A stretch of DNA of 64,000 bases, taken from the NCBI GenBank assembly GCA_963729365.1, contig CAVSNQ010000001.1:1-64000 (forward strand), given 5' to 3'. This document shows positions 43,338 through 52,266 of the stretch, in pieces; positions within the stretch are counted from its first letter, which is position 1; every line of letters starts with the position of its first letter. The notes below the pieces were generated by a model. The model made no database searches, was not told where the DNA came from, and saw only the letters and a program-made list of their open reading frames with translations. The stretch comes from JASHPR01 sp963729365 (GTDB lineage: Bacteria; Actinomycetota; Actinomycetes; Streptosporangiales; Streptosporangiaceae). Made by a program: the position numbers and the translations under genes.

Positions 43338-43857
43338 CGACGCGGCCCGGGCCCGGCTCGCCCGCGAGGCCTTGGCCAGGGCGAAGGCCGACGCTCTGGC
43401 CAAGGGCAAGCGTCCGGCGCGCCCTCAGGGTCACGGGCCGGAACGCGACGCCGCCGCCGACTCGCCGCCGCCGCGCCGGCCTGGCCGCCGGCCGCGCCGG
43501 GACGACCCCGAGCCGCTGAACGCCGCGATCGACGGCCTGATCGACGCCCGGGGCTGGCGCGAGGCGGCGGCCGTGGGGTCCGTTTTCGGGCGATGGATGC
43601 AGATTGTCGGCCCCGAGCTCGCCGCGCATACCCGGCCGGACACCCTCGCGGACGGCGAGCTGACCGTGACCGCGGACTCGACCGCCTGGGCGACGCAGGT
43701 GCGGCTGCTCGCGGCCCACCTGGTCCGCCGGCTGAACGCCGAACTCGGCGACGGCGCGGTGCAGCGGGTGAAGGTCCGCGGGCCCGCGGGCCCGGCCCGG
43801 CGGCCGGGCGAATGGCGGGTGCGCGGCGGGCGCGGACCACGCGACACATACGGCTGA
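43330..43857 (+). CDS. dciA: DUF721 protein, DciA-type helicase operator
   Basis: 175 residues, GTG start overlapping recF by eight bases. Charged N-terminal extension, then the DUF721 core: VFGRWMQIVGPELAAHTRPD and STAWATQVRLLAAHLVRRLN. The mycobacterial protein at this locus (between recF and gyrB) is DciA, which loads or activates DnaB. Partner of the dnaB encoded about 35 kb away in this window. Confidence 0.88.
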   Translation: MPDDAARARLAREALARAKADALAKGKRPARPQGHGPERDAAADSPPPRRPGRRPRRDDPEPLNAAIDGLIDARGWREAAAVGSVFGRWMQIVGPELAAHTRPDTLADGELTVTADSTAWATQVRLLAAHLVRRLNAELGDGAVQRVKVRGPAGPARRPGEWRVRGGRGPRDTYG

Positions 43858-43910
43858 TGCTGACGGTGCGGCCAGGTAAAATGTAACTGCAGCCGGAGGG
43901 GGCACGGGGG

Positions 43911-45902
43911 ATGTCCCCGCGAAGCAGTGCCTGCGTGGCTGTCCTTGTTCAGGAGGAGTATTCCGCTTTGTCCTACGATGCACGCTCGATCACGGTCCTT
44001 GAAGGGCTGGAGGCGGTCCGCAAGCGCCCCGGCATGTACATCGGCTCGACCGGCGAGCGCGGCCTGCATCACCTGGTCCAAGAGGTCGTCGACAACGCCG
44101 TGGACGAGGCCCTGGCGGGCTACGCCGACCGGATCGAGGTCACGCTGCTCGCCGACGGCGGGGTCCGGGTGTTCGACAACGGCCGCGGCATCCCGGTGGA
44201 CAACCACCCGGTGGAGAACCGTCCCGCGGTCGAGGTCGTGCTGACCACCCTGCACGCCGGAGGCAAGTTCGACGGCAAGTCGTACGCGGTGTCCGGCGGC
44301 CTGCACGGGGTGGGCGTCTCCGTGGTCAACGCGCTGTCGGCCCGGCTCGACGTGGAGATCCGCCGGGACGGGTTCGTCTGGCGGCAGTCGTACGCGGTCA
44401 GCGAGCCGACCGGGCCGCTGCGGCAGGGCGAGGCGACCGACGAGACCGGCACCATCATCACGTTCTGGCCGGACCCGGACATCTTCGAGAGCATCGTCTG
44501 GACGTTCGAGACCTTGTCCCGGCGGCTGCAGGAGATGGCGTTCCTGAACCGCGGGCTGGCGATCACGCTGACCGACGAGCGGCCTGACCACATCAACGGC
44601 GAGCCGAACATCGTTCACTATCGGTACGAGGGCGGCATCGCCGACTTCGTCCGGTACCTCAACGCGTCCAAGGAAGCGGTGCACGGCTCGATCATCGAGT
44701 TCGGCGACGAGGAGCCCGGGATCGCGGTCGAGGTGGCCATGCAGTGGAGCGGCTCCTACGCGGAGTCCGTGCATACCTTCGCCAACACGATCAACACCGC
44801 GGAGGGCGGCACCCACGAGGAGGGCTTCCGCGCGGCGCTCACGACCATCGTGAACAAGTACGCCAGGGAGCAGAACCTGCTGCGGGAGAAGGACGAAAAC
44901 CTGACCGGCGACGACGTCAGGGAAGGCCTCACCGCGATCATCCACGTCAAGCTGGCCGAGCCGCAGTTCGAGGGCCAGACCAAGACCAAGCTCGGCAACA
45001 CCGAGGCCAAGTCGTTCGTGCAGCGGGTCTGCAACGACCACCTGCGGGACTGGTTCGACCGCAACCCGGGCGAGGCCAAGGCGATCGTGATCAAGGCCAC
45101 CCAGGCGGCCCGGGCCAGGATCGCGGCCCGGCAGGCCCGCGACCTGACCCGGAAGAACCTGATGGGCGGCTCGGGGCTGCCCGGCAAGCTGGCCGACTGC
45201 CAGTCCGGAGACCCGGAGATCTGCGAGGTCTACGTGGTCGAGGGTGACTCGGCGGGCGGCTCGGCCAAGGGCGGCCGGGACCCGCTGTACCAGGCCATCC
45301 TGCCGATCCGCGGGAAGATCCTCAACGTCGAGAAGGCCCGGATCGACCGGGTGCTGAAGAACAACGAGGTCCAGGCGATGATCACGGCGCTGGGCACCGG
45401 CATCCACGATGAGTTCGACATCGCCAAGCTGCGTTACTTCAAGATCATCCTCATGGCGGACGCGGACGTCGACGGCCAGCACATCACCACGCTGCTGCTC
45501 ACGCTGCTGTTCCGGTTCATGAAGCCGCTGATCGAGGCCGGGCATGTGTACCTGGCGCAGCCGCCGCTGTACAAGATCAAGTGGGAGGGCCGGAACGTGG
45601 CCCCCGGTTACGCGTACTCCGACCGGGAGCGCGACGCGGTGATCGAGGCGGGCATCGCCGAGGGCCGCAAGGACCCCAGGCCGCGCGATGGCGTGCAGCG
45701 GTTCAAGGGCCTCGGCGAGATGAACGCGACCGAGCTGTGGGAAACCACGATGGATCCGGCCCGCCGGGTGCTGCGGCAGGTTACGGTCGACGACGCGGCC
45801 CAGGCCGACGAGCTGTTCACCGTGCTGATGGGCGAGGACGTGGAGGCGCGCCGCGCGTTCATCCAGCGGAACGCGAAGGACGTCAGGTTCCTCGACATCT
45901 GA
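43911..45902 (+). CDS. gyrB: DNA gyrase subunit B
   Basis: 663 residues from the ATG at 43911 with GGAGGGGG nearby; a TTG at 43968 with AGGAGG 11 bases upstream is a plausible shorter start, since homology begins at SYDARSITVLEGLEAVRKRP. GHKL ATPase: EVVDNAVDEALAGYAD. TOPRIM: EVYVVEGDSAGGSAKGGRD with DADVDGQHI. Complete ending ending DVRFLDI. Supplies ATP-driven supercoiling with GyrA. Confidence 0.96.
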   Translation: MSPRSSACVAVLVQEEYSALSYDARSITVLEGLEAVRKRPGMYIGSTGERGLHHLVQEVVDNAVDEALAGYADRIEVTLLADGGVRVFDNGRGIPVDNHPVENRPAVEVVLTTLHAGGKFDGKSYAVSGGLHGVGVSVVNALSARLDVEIRRDGFVWRQSYAVSEPTGPLRQGEATDETGTIITFWPDPDIFESIVWTFETLSRRLQEMAFLNRGLAITLTDERPDHINGEPNIVHYRYEGGIADFVRYLNASKEAVHGSIIEFGDEEPGIAVEVAMQWSGSYAESVHTFANTINTAEGGTHEEGFRAALTTIVNKYAREQNLLREKDENLTGDDVREGLTAIIHVKLAEPQFEGQTKTKLGNTEAKSFVQRVCNDHLRDWFDRNPGEAKAIVIKATQAARARIAARQARDLTRKNLMGGSGLPGKLADCQSGDPEICEVYVVEGDSAGGSAKGGRDPLYQAILPIRGKILNVEKARIDRVLKNNEVQAMITALGTGIHDEFDIAKLRYFKIILMADADVDGQHITTLLLTLLFRFMKPLIEAGHVYLAQPPLYKIKWEGRNVAPGYAYSDRERDAVIEAGIAEGRKDPRPRDGVQRFKGLGEMNATELWETTMDPARRVLRQVTVDDAAQADELFTVLMGEDVEARRAFIQRNAKDVRFLDI

Positions 45903-45918
45903 GAGCGATGGCGCCGGA

Positions 45919-45977
45919 TTCCGCGATCACGGAGGATCCGGCGGCTCGGGCGTGTCCGACCCTCCGTGATCACGGAA
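45919..45977. repeat. Long inverted repeat between gyrB and gyrA
   Basis: TTCCGCGATCACGGAGG at 45919-45935 pairs with CCTCCGTGATCACGGAA at 45961-45977, 16 of 17 positions, across a 25-base loop. It fills the whole gyrB-gyrA gap. Each arm itself contains a near-palindromic C-G-x-GATCACGG core. Confidence 0.85.
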
Positions 45978-45984
45978 GCGAGAT

Positions 45985-48546
45985 GTGACAGTGACCGACG
46001 TGAACGCCCCGGCCCCGCCCGGAGGGCACGACCGCACCGAGCCGGTCGACATCCAGGTCGAGATGCAGCGCAGCTACATCGACTATGCGATGTCGGTCAT
46101 CGTGGGCCGCGCCCTGCCCGACGTCAGGGACGGCCTCAAGCCCGTGCACACCCGCGTCCTGTACGCGATGTACGACGGCGGCTACCGGCCCGACCGCAGC
46201 TTCTTCAAGTGCGCGCGGGTGGTCGGCGACGTGATGGGGACCTACCACCCGCACGGCGACAGCGCGATCTACGACGCGCTGGTCCGGCTGGCCCAGCCGT
46301 GGTCCATGCGGATGCCGCTGGTGGACAGCCAGGGCAACTTCGGCTCGCCGGGGAACGACCCGGCGGCGGCGATGCGGTACACCGAGTGCAAGCTGGCGCC
46401 GCTGGCCATGGAGATGCTGCGGGACATCGACAAGGACACCGTCGATTTCCGGCCCAACTATGACGGCCGGTCCGCCGAGCCGGTGGTGCTGCCGAGCCGG
46501 TTCCCCAACCTGCTGGTCAACGGGTCGGAGGGGATCGCGGTCGGCATGGCGACCAAGATCCCGCCGCACAACCTGCGCGAGGTGGCGGCCGGCGTCCAGT
46601 GGTACCTGGAGAACTTCGACGCCTCCGACGAGGACCTGCTCGAGGCGCTGATCGAGCGGATCAAGGGCCCGGACTTCCCCGGCGGTCCCGACGGCAGCAC
46701 CGGCGCGCTGATCGTCGGCCGCCGCGGCATCCAGGAGGCCTACCGCACCGGCCGGGGCTCGATCGTGATGCGCGCGGTCGTGGAGGTGGAGGAGGACCGC
46801 AAGGGCCGCGCCTGCCTGGTCGTCACCGAGCTGCCCTACCAGGTGAACCCGGACAACCTGGCGACGAAGATCGCCGAGCTGGCCCGGGACGGCCGGGTGA
46901 GCGGCATCGCCGACGTGCGCGACGAGACCAGCGGCCGCAGCGGCCAGCGGCTGGTGATCGTGCTGAAGCGGGACGCGGTCGCCAAGGTCGTGCTGAACAA
47001 CCTGTACAAGCACACCCAGCTGCAGGAGACCTTCGGCGCGAACATGCTGGCCCTGGTCGACGGCGTGCCGCGGACGCTGCGCCTGGACCAGCTGATCCGG
47101 CACTGGGTCACCCACCAGATCGAGGTGATCGTCCGGCGTACCCGGTACCTGCTGCGCAAGGCGCAGGAGCGGGCTCACATCCTGAGCGCGCTGATCAAGG
47201 CGATCGACCGGATCGACGAGGTCATCGCCCTGATCAGGGCCAGCGAGTCGGCCGCGGTGGCGCAGCAGGGCCTGATGGACCTGCTGGAGATCGACGAGAT
47301 CCAGGCCCGGGCGATCCTGGACATGCAGCTGCGCAAGCTCGCTGCGCTGGAGCGGCAGCAGCTGATCGACGAGTACGAAGAGCTGATGGCGGAGATCGCC
47401 GACTACGAGGCGATCCTGGCTTCGCCGGAGCGGCAGCGGCAGATCATCGGGACCGAGCTCGGCGAGATCGTGACCAAGTACGGCGACGACCGGCGCACCG
47501 AGATCATCGCCTACGACGGCGACGTGTCCGTGGCCGACCTCATCGCCGAGGAGGACGTGGTCGTCACGATCACCCGCGGCGGCTACGCGAAGCGGACCAA
47601 GACCGACCTGTACCGGGCGCAGCGCCGCGGCGGCAAGGGGGTGCGCGGGGCCCAGCTGCGCACCGACGACATCGTCGAGCACTTCTTCGTCACCACGACC
47701 CACAACTGGATCCTGTTCTTCACCAACAAGGGCCGGGTGTACCGGGCGAAGGCCTACGAGCTGCCCGATGCGGCGCGTGACGCCCGCGGCCAGCACGTGG
47801 CCAACCTGCTCGCGTTCCAGCCCGATGAGAGAATCGCCGAGGTGCTCTCGCTGACCGACTACTCGGTCGCGCCGTACCTGGTCCTCGCGACGTCGTCCGG
47901 GCTGGTCAAGAAGTCGCATCTGACGGACTTCGACTCGCCCAGGTCGGGTGGCATCATCGCGATCAACCTCCGCGAGGACGATGAGGTTATCGCGGCCCGG
48001 CTGGTGTCGGCCGAGGACGACTTGCTCCTGGTCAGCAGGCACGCCCAGGCGATCAGGTTCCACGCCACCGACGAGGCGCTGCGCCCGATGGGGCGGGCGA
48101 CCTCGGGCGTGATCGGCATGCGGTTCGGCGAGGGTGACCGGCTGCTGGGCATGCACGTGGTGCGGGAGAGCGCCGACGTGCTTGTCGCCACCGGGGGCGG
48201 GTATGCCAAACGCACCCCGGCCGATCAGTACCCGGTGCAGGGCCGCGGCGGCCGGGGGGTGCTGACGGCCAGGATCGTGGAGGCCCGCGGCGAGCTCGTC
48301 GGCGCGCTGATGGTGCGGCCGGAGGACGAGGTCTTCGCGATCACCTCGGCGGGCGGCGTGATCAGGACGGCGGCGGCCGAGATCAAGCAGTCGGGCAGGC
48401 AGACCATGGGGGTGCGGCTGGTCAACCTGGCTTCCGGGCAGAGCCTGGTGGCCATAGCGCGTAACGAGGAGTCACTCGACGGAGCCAACGGTGCCGGGGC
48501 GGCCGAGGACGGTGACATGACTGGTACCGGGGGTGACCAGGAGTGA
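45985..48546 (+). CDS. gyrA: DNA gyrase subunit A
   Basis: 853 residues, GTG start. The catalytic Tyr132 lies in AAAMRYTECKL. The quinolone-resistance region reads HPHGDSAIYD with Ser93 and Asp97, the drug-sensitive type. The C-terminal beta-pinwheel has the GyrA box QRRGGKGVRG. No intein, in contrast to several mycobacterial GyrA proteins. The stop overlaps the next gene by four bases. Confidence 0.97.
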   Translation: MTVTDVNAPAPPGGHDRTEPVDIQVEMQRSYIDYAMSVIVGRALPDVRDGLKPVHTRVLYAMYDGGYRPDRSFFKCARVVGDVMGTYHPHGDSAIYDALVRLAQPWSMRMPLVDSQGNFGSPGNDPAAAMRYTECKLAPLAMEMLRDIDKDTVDFRPNYDGRSAEPVVLPSRFPNLLVNGSEGIAVGMATKIPPHNLREVAAGVQWYLENFDASDEDLLEALIERIKGPDFPGGPDGSTGALIVGRRGIQEAYRTGRGSIVMRAVVEVEEDRKGRACLVVTELPYQVNPDNLATKIAELARDGRVSGIADVRDETSGRSGQRLVIVLKRDAVAKVVLNNLYKHTQLQETFGANMLALVDGVPRTLRLDQLIRHWVTHQIEVIVRRTRYLLRKAQERAHILSALIKAIDRIDEVIALIRASESAAVAQQGLMDLLEIDEIQARAILDMQLRKLAALERQQLIDEYEELMAEIADYEAILASPERQRQIIGTELGEIVTKYGDDRRTEIIAYDGDVSVADLIAEEDVVVTITRGGYAKRTKTDLYRAQRRGGKGVRGAQLRTDDIVEHFFVTTTHNWILFFTNKGRVYRAKAYELPDAARDARGQHVANLLAFQPDERIAEVLSLTDYSVAPYLVLATSSGLVKKSHLTDFDSPRSGGIIAINLREDDEVIAARLVSAEDDLLLVSRHAQAIRFHATDEALRPMGRATSGVIGMRFGEGDRLLGMHVVRESADVLVATGGGYAKRTPADQYPVQGRGGRGVLTARIVEARGELVGALMVRPEDEVFAITSAGGVIRTAAAEIKQSGRQTMGVRLVNLASGQSLVAIARNEESLDGANGAGAAEDGDMTGTGGDQE

Positions 48547-49826
48547 CGGATAGCTTCGGGGGTGACGAGCCGCCGCGGGATTCACGGGTTCCCGCGGGGC
48601 GTCAGTTGCAACGTGAGAGGGATTCGCAGCGTCACATAGATATTGCCGCGGATGGCGACGGCCAAGCCGAACGGGACGCAGAACGGCCATATGGGGATAA
48701 CCTCATGGGAGGCAACGTTCCGGAGGAGGACGGGGTGGATCACCGCGTGGAGCCAAAGCTGTGGCTCACCGACGGGTCGGACGAGGGTGCTTCCGGGGGC
48801 TCCGAGTCGGCGCAGACGACCCCAGCCGACCCACCGGCCGGGGACGCCGGCGCGCTGGGGGACCTGCCGCTGCCCGGTAACTCAGCGCTACCAGGTAACT
48901 CGCACGGCCCCGGCGGCCAGGACGTCTCGTATCCGAGCCAGGACATCTCGTACCCGAGCCAGGACATCTCGTACCCGAGCCAGGACGTCCCCTATCCGGG
49001 CCAGGACATCCCGTACACGGGCCAGCAGATGCCGTATGAGCCCCCCGCCGGGGTAACGGAGCCGGCTCCCCACGAGGCTCCGTACAGCGCCTCCCCGCGG
49101 CCGGAGACCGGGTACGGCTCGGCCGGACCGGAGACCCAGGAAGTGAGCGACGGGCTCAGAATCCCGCCGTACCAGCCGCAGGTGGCGCCGTCCCAGGTGG
49201 CGCCGTCTCAGGTGGCGCCGTCTCAGGTGGCGCCGCCTCCAGTTCCGCCGTACCCGGCCCAGGTGCCGCCAGCGCCGTCACCGGGGATGGCCGCCAAGGT
49301 CGCTGCGCCGTTCGCAGCCCTGACCAAGCCGAAGCCCAAGGTCAAGGCCAAGAAGCCGGCTCGCCCGCCCAGGCCAGCGCCGCCGCCCGTCGCAGTGAAG
49401 GAGCGGGTCGCGGCCGCCACCAAGACCGGGACCGTGCCCAGGGGCGCGACACCGACGCGCAGGGCCCAGCTGGTGCTGTCCAGGATCGAGCCCTGGTCGG
49501 TGATGAAGTTCAGCTTCATGGTCTCCCTGGTCGGCTGGGTCATTCTCTTCGTCGCCGTCGCAGCGCTCTACTACGTCCTGAACAAGCTCGGCGTCTTCCA
49601 CTCGATCCAGTCGACGATCACCGACGTCACGTCCAGCAAGGGATCCGCCGGGTCCGATGTCAACGGCCAGTGGTTCTCCGCATCGCGGATTCTCGGTTAC
49701 ACGATGCTGGTCGGCGCCATCAACGTGGTTCTGATCACCGCCCTGGCCACGGTCGGCGCGGTGATCTACAACCTGGTCACCCACCTGGCCGGGGGCATTG
49801 AGGTCACGCTCAAAGAGACCGACTGA
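48543..49826 (+). CDS. DUF3566 membrane protein with repeat-rich cytoplasmic region
   Basis: 427 residues, GTG start overlapping gyrA. The first 310 residues are Pro/Gln/Ser-rich and disordered, with two repeat tracts (SYPSQDI units and PSQVA units). The C-terminal DUF3566 domain has two helices: KFSFMVSLVGWVILFVAVAA and GYTMLVGAINVVLITALATV. Conserved immediately after gyrA across actinobacteria (Rv0007 in M. tuberculosis). Function unknown; a membrane-linked divisome or envelope role is only a suggestion. Confidence 0.9.
   Translation: MTDSFGGDEPPRDSRVPAGRQLQRERDSQRHIDIAADGDGQAERDAERPYGDNLMGGNVPEEDGVDHRVEPKLWLTDGSDEGASGGSESAQTTPADPPAGDAGALGDLPLPGNSALPGNSHGPGGQDVSYPSQDISYPSQDISYPSQDVPYPGQDIPYTGQQMPYEPPAGVTEPAPHEAPYSASPRPETGYGSAGPETQEVSDGLRIPPYQPQVAPSQVAPSQVAPSQVAPPPVPPYPAQVPPAPSPGMAAKVAAPFAALTKPKPKVKAKKPARPPRPAPPPVAVKERVAAATKTGTVPRGATPTRRAQLVLSRIEPWSVMKFSFMVSLVGWVILFVAVAALYYVLNKLGVFHSIQSTITDVTSSKGSAGSDVNGQWFSASRILGYTMLVGAINVVLITALATVGAVIYNLVTHLAGGIEVTLKETD
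48916..49036 (+). repeat. 21-base tandem repeat in the DUF3566 gene
   Basis: About five to six in-frame units of roughly GGACATCTCGTACCCGAGCC A, encoding (S/P)YPSQD(I/V). Units diverge toward the 3' end. Confidence 0.85.
49176..49240 (+). repeat. 15-base tandem repeat in the DUF3566 gene
   Basis: Four units of CAGGTGGCGCCGTCT or close variants, encoding QVAPS. Such tracts vary in copy number by slippage. Confidence 0.85.
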
Positions 49827-49896
49827 GCACGGAGCCCCGGCTTGCGGTAACCTAGCCCGGCGTACCCGGCATCGGCGGTTGATCCGGACGCCAGTG

Positions 49897-49970
49897 GGGC
49901 GTGTAGCTCAGTCGGTTAGAGCGCTTCCCTGATAAGGAAGAGGCCGGAGGTTCAAGTCCTCCCACGCCCA
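49897..49970 (+). tRNA. tRNA-Ile (anticodon GAT)
   Basis: 74 nucleotides. Acceptor GGGCGTG/CACGCCC, D arm AGCTCAGTCGGTTAGAGC, anticodon stem CTTCC/GGAAG around CTGATAA, T arm GGTTCAAGTCC. CCA is not encoded. Position after gyrA-DUF3566 is typical of actinobacteria; no tRNA-Ala follows here. Confidence 0.96.
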
Positions 49971-49996
49971 CCCAGCAACAATGCCCTCCCCGCGCT

Positions 49997-50048
49997 GGAA
50001 GCTCGCCGGTAGCTTCCTCTCGTCGTGTCGCCGACCCTGGGCGACACG
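49997..50048 (+). terminator. Two hairpins downstream of tRNA-Ile
   Basis: GGAAGCT/AGCTTCC at 49997-50017, then CGTGTCGCC/GGCGACACG at 50024-50048. The first, followed by TCT, is a possible tRNA terminator; neither has a real T tract. Confidence 0.35.
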
Positions 50049-50120
50049 ATCCGCGAGGACGCGGGTGACCGCGGCGGCGCGGCTGGAGACGCCCAGCCTT
50101 TCGTAGACCGCAGCGGTGAC
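50030..50120 (-). pseudogene. Remnant of a LuxR-type helix-turn-helix
   Basis: On the minus strand VTAAVYERLGVSSRAAAVTR resembles the last two helices of a NarL/LuxR DNA-binding domain (typically VY-x-KLGV-x-SR-x-x-A). Nothing before or after it continues the family, so it is a fragment if genuine. The frame runs on into the tRNA. Confidence 0.35.
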
Positions 50121-50190
50121 AGCAACGAAACGGCGCACCGGTACTCTATGATCTTGGCAGTTGCCGGGCCGGGCGGGCCAGGAGGACGCT

Positions 50191-50559
50191 ATGAAAGCCT
50201 CGATCGGATACCTCGTTATCGATGCCGTCGATCCTGAGCGGCTGGCCGGATTCTGGTGCGGAGTGCTAGAGGTAGAAGTCGACAGCATGATCGGCGAGGG
50301 CCAGTTCGTGGTGCTATCCGCGACCAAGGACGGCCTGACGGTCGGATTCCAGCGCGTCCCGGAAGCGAAGGCCGGCAAGAACCGCCTGCATCTTGATCTG
50401 GTTGTCGAGGACCTGGACACGGCCACCACCGAGATCGAAACGCTCGGCGGTCAGTGGCTTGAGCCTGGTAGTACCCGCGAGCTGGAGGGCTTCCGGTGGC
50501 GGGTCATGGCTGACCCCGAGGGCAACGAGTTCGACATCGATGTCCTGCCGCCTTCCTGA
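50191..50559 (+). CDS. VOC family protein (glyoxalase_6-like)
   Basis: 122 residues from the ATG at 50191, with AGGAGG five bases upstream. MKASIGYLVIDAVDPERLAG is the first beta-alpha unit with WCGVLEVEV; the C-terminal motif is WRVMADPEGNEFDIDV, typical of the glyoxalase_6 group in actinobacteria. HLDLVV supplies a candidate metal His. Substrate unknown. Monocistronic. Confidence 0.85.
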   Translation: MKASIGYLVIDAVDPERLAGFWCGVLEVEVDSMIGEGQFVVLSATKDGLTVGFQRVPEAKAGKNRLHLDLVVEDLDTATTEIETLGGQWLEPGSTRELEGFRWRVMADPEGNEFDIDVLPPS

Positions 50560-50588
50560 AGCCACATGTCGTGGCCCTGGCTGGCCAC

Positions 50589-50993
50589 TCAGCCTTGGGG
50601 CAAGTCCTGGGCGATCTCCCAGATATGACCGGCAGGATCGGTGAAGCTCGCCGTGCGCACCCCCCAGGGCCGGTTCATCGGGCCGTTGAGCAGCGCCACT
50701 CCGCGCTGAGCCAGTTCCGCGCACACCGCGTCCACGTCATCGACCCCGATGGTCAGCTCGAAACGGGCCCCGGCCTCGCGGCCGGCGACAGTTCCGGGCT
50801 CGATAAGCTCGTGAGCCGCTGGGATCTTCAGCAGGTTGATGACTGTGTTTCCGAACCTGAAGACCGCGGAGTTATCGTCCTCGAACGCCACCGGCAGGCC
50901 GAAGGCCTCCTGGTAGAACTGCTTCGAGCGGTCCAGGTCCTCGGTGAACAGGGTGATCGCGCCGATGCTGGCACTCTTCAGCAATGCACTCAC
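50589..50993 (-). CDS. VOC family protein (glyoxalase/bleomycin-resistance-like)
   Basis: 134 residues from the GTG at 50993; the frame continues to 51080, but that would overlap the upstream gene and lacks homology. SIGAITLFTEDLDRSKQFYQ is the classic VOC start, and ASFTDPAGHIWEIAQDLPQG the classic end with the metal Glu in HIWEIAQ. Substrate unknown. It follows the 51053-51379 gene in the same direction and may be co-transcribed. Confidence 0.87.
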   Translation of the reverse strand: MSALLKSASIGAITLFTEDLDRSKQFYQEAFGLPVAFEDDNSAVFRFGNTVINLLKIPAAHELIEPGTVAGREAGARFELTIGVDDVDAVCAELAQRGVALLNGPMNRPWGVRTASFTDPAGHIWEIAQDLPQG

Positions 50994-51052
50994 TCCGCGC
51001 CTCTTTCCACTCGCCGGGCTGATCCAACCAGTCATACCGCCCTCCCGCAGAC

Positions 51053-51379
51053 CTAGGACCCGAACTCCTTGGTCAGCCATTCGACGCCGAACCGCACCAG
51101 CGGTCCGGCCGGGAACAGGTGACTTTCAGCCTTCCCGACCAGGCCGCTGACACCGCAGCCCGCTTCGGGGGCCAGCTGGCCGATGACCGCAAACGGATCC
51201 TGGTCGCCGACTGCCCGCTCATACGGGAAGGCGCCAATCGCCGTGGACGTGTCGTGGTCGGAAACGTCCCGCCAGACGACCTCGCCGCCCTCCCGGACGG
51301 GAATCACATGACTGGCCAGCCGCTTCTCCGGGCTGTCCACCAGGGACTCGGCATGGTGAAGGATCGTCAGCCGATCCAA
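51053..51379 (-). CDS. Hypothetical protein
   Basis: 108 residues, MDRLTILHHAESLVDSPEKR. Ends VRFGVEWLTKEFGS. Has a plausible folded composition and no membrane helix or known motif that I recognise. It is 59 bases upstream of the VOC gene on the same strand. Coding status is likely from the non-random composition but not certain. Confidence 0.55.
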   Translation of the reverse strand: MDRLTILHHAESLVDSPEKRLASHVIPVREGGEVVWRDVSDHDTSTAIGAFPYERAVGDQDPFAVIGQLAPEAGCGVSGLVGKAESHLFPAGPLVRFGVEWLTKEFGS

Positions 51380-51447
51380 GGGCGCACCCTCACCCTCAGA
51401 TTATGCCTGGCTGGCTTGGCGTCCGAGTGCGGTCTAGCCTGAGGATC

Positions 51448-52266
51448 ATGGCGATGGCGCGGGTAGACGTCGACGGAGTCGGTATCGAGTACGAGGTCAC
51501 CGGACAGGGCCGGCCGGTCGTGCTGCTGCACGGCTTCCCCGATTCCGGCCGGCTCTGGCGGCACCAGGTTCCCGCGCTGGCCGGGGCCGGGTTCCAGGTC
51601 ATCGTCCCCGACCTGCGCGGCTACGGGCGTTCCGATAAGCCCCGGGCCGTCGAGGCCTACTCGCTGCCGCTCCTGGCGGCCGACGTCATGGCGGTCTTGG
51701 CCGACCTGCAGATCGCCCGGGCTCACCTGGTGGGCCACGACTGGGGTGCCGCGCTGGCGTGGGGGCTCGCGTCCCTGGCACCGGACCGCGTTGACCACCT
51801 GGTCGTGCTGTCGGTCGGCCACCCGGCCACCTTCCGCCGCACCTGGCGGCAGCGGGAGAAGTCGTGGTACATGCTGCTGTTCCAGTTCCCCGGCATCGCC
51901 GAACGGTGGCTGAGCGAGGACAACTGGGCCAACTTCCGGAGCTGGGCGCGCCACCCCGACGCCGATCAGGTGCTCGCCGAGCTGGAAGCGAACGGTTCGC
52001 TGACGCCGGCCCTGAGCTGGTATCGGGCCAACGTGCCGCCCGAATCCTGGGTCGAGCCATCGCTGATGCTCCCGCCGGTGCAGGCGCCCACCATGGGCGT
52101 CTGGAGCACGGCAGACATGGCCCTCACCGAGACGCAGATGACCGATTCCGCCGAGAACGTGACGGGCCCATGGCGGTACGAGCGCCTGGACGGCCCCGGT
52201 CACTGGCTGCAGCTGGACGCGCCAGACCAGGTGAACGCGCTGCTGCTCGACTTCCTGCCCCGCTGA
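51448..52266 (+). CDS. Alpha/beta hydrolase, epoxide-hydrolase-like
   Basis: 272 residues from the ATG at 51448. Oxyanion motif LLHGFPDSGRLWRHQVP, nucleophile elbow VGHDWGAALAW with Asp as nucleophile, and the catalytic His in LDGPGHWLQLDAPDQV. The HGFP and GHDWG combination is that of epoxide hydrolases and haloalkane dehalogenases. DLRGYGRSDKP supports the epoxide hydrolase group. Cytoplasmic, substrate unknown. Confidence 0.88.
   Translation: MAMARVDVDGVGIEYEVTGQGRPVVLLHGFPDSGRLWRHQVPALAGAGFQVIVPDLRGYGRSDKPRAVEAYSLPLLAADVMAVLADLQIARAHLVGHDWGAALAWGLASLAPDRVDHLVVLSVGHPATFRRTWRQREKSWYMLLFQFPGIAERWLSEDNWANFRSWARHPDADQVLAELEANGSLTPALSWYRANVPPESWVEPSLMLPPVQAPTMGVWSTADMALTETQMTDSAENVTGPWRYERLDGPGHWLQLDAPDQVNALLLDFLPR

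Noticed and set aside
43431..45545. Long leftward open frame of 704 codons opposite dciA and gyrB
   Set aside because: Mirror of gyrB codons in a GC-rich genome; Arg/Gly/Val/Asp/His-rich translation with no domain, while gyrB is unmistakable on the other strand.
45970..48156. Leftward open frame of 728 codons opposite gyrA
   Set aside because: Antisense shadow of gyrA with no recognisable motif.
45985..48546. GyrA intein as in mycobacteria
   Set aside because: The sequence around Tyr132 is continuous and the protein is normal length.
48916..49240. Possible CRISPR array
   Set aside because: The 21- and 15-base units are contiguous, in frame and lack spacers; they are protein-coding tandem repeats.
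49971..50190. tRNA-Ala following tRNA-Ile
   Set aside because: No cloverleaf or TTC-arm pattern could be built in this gap.
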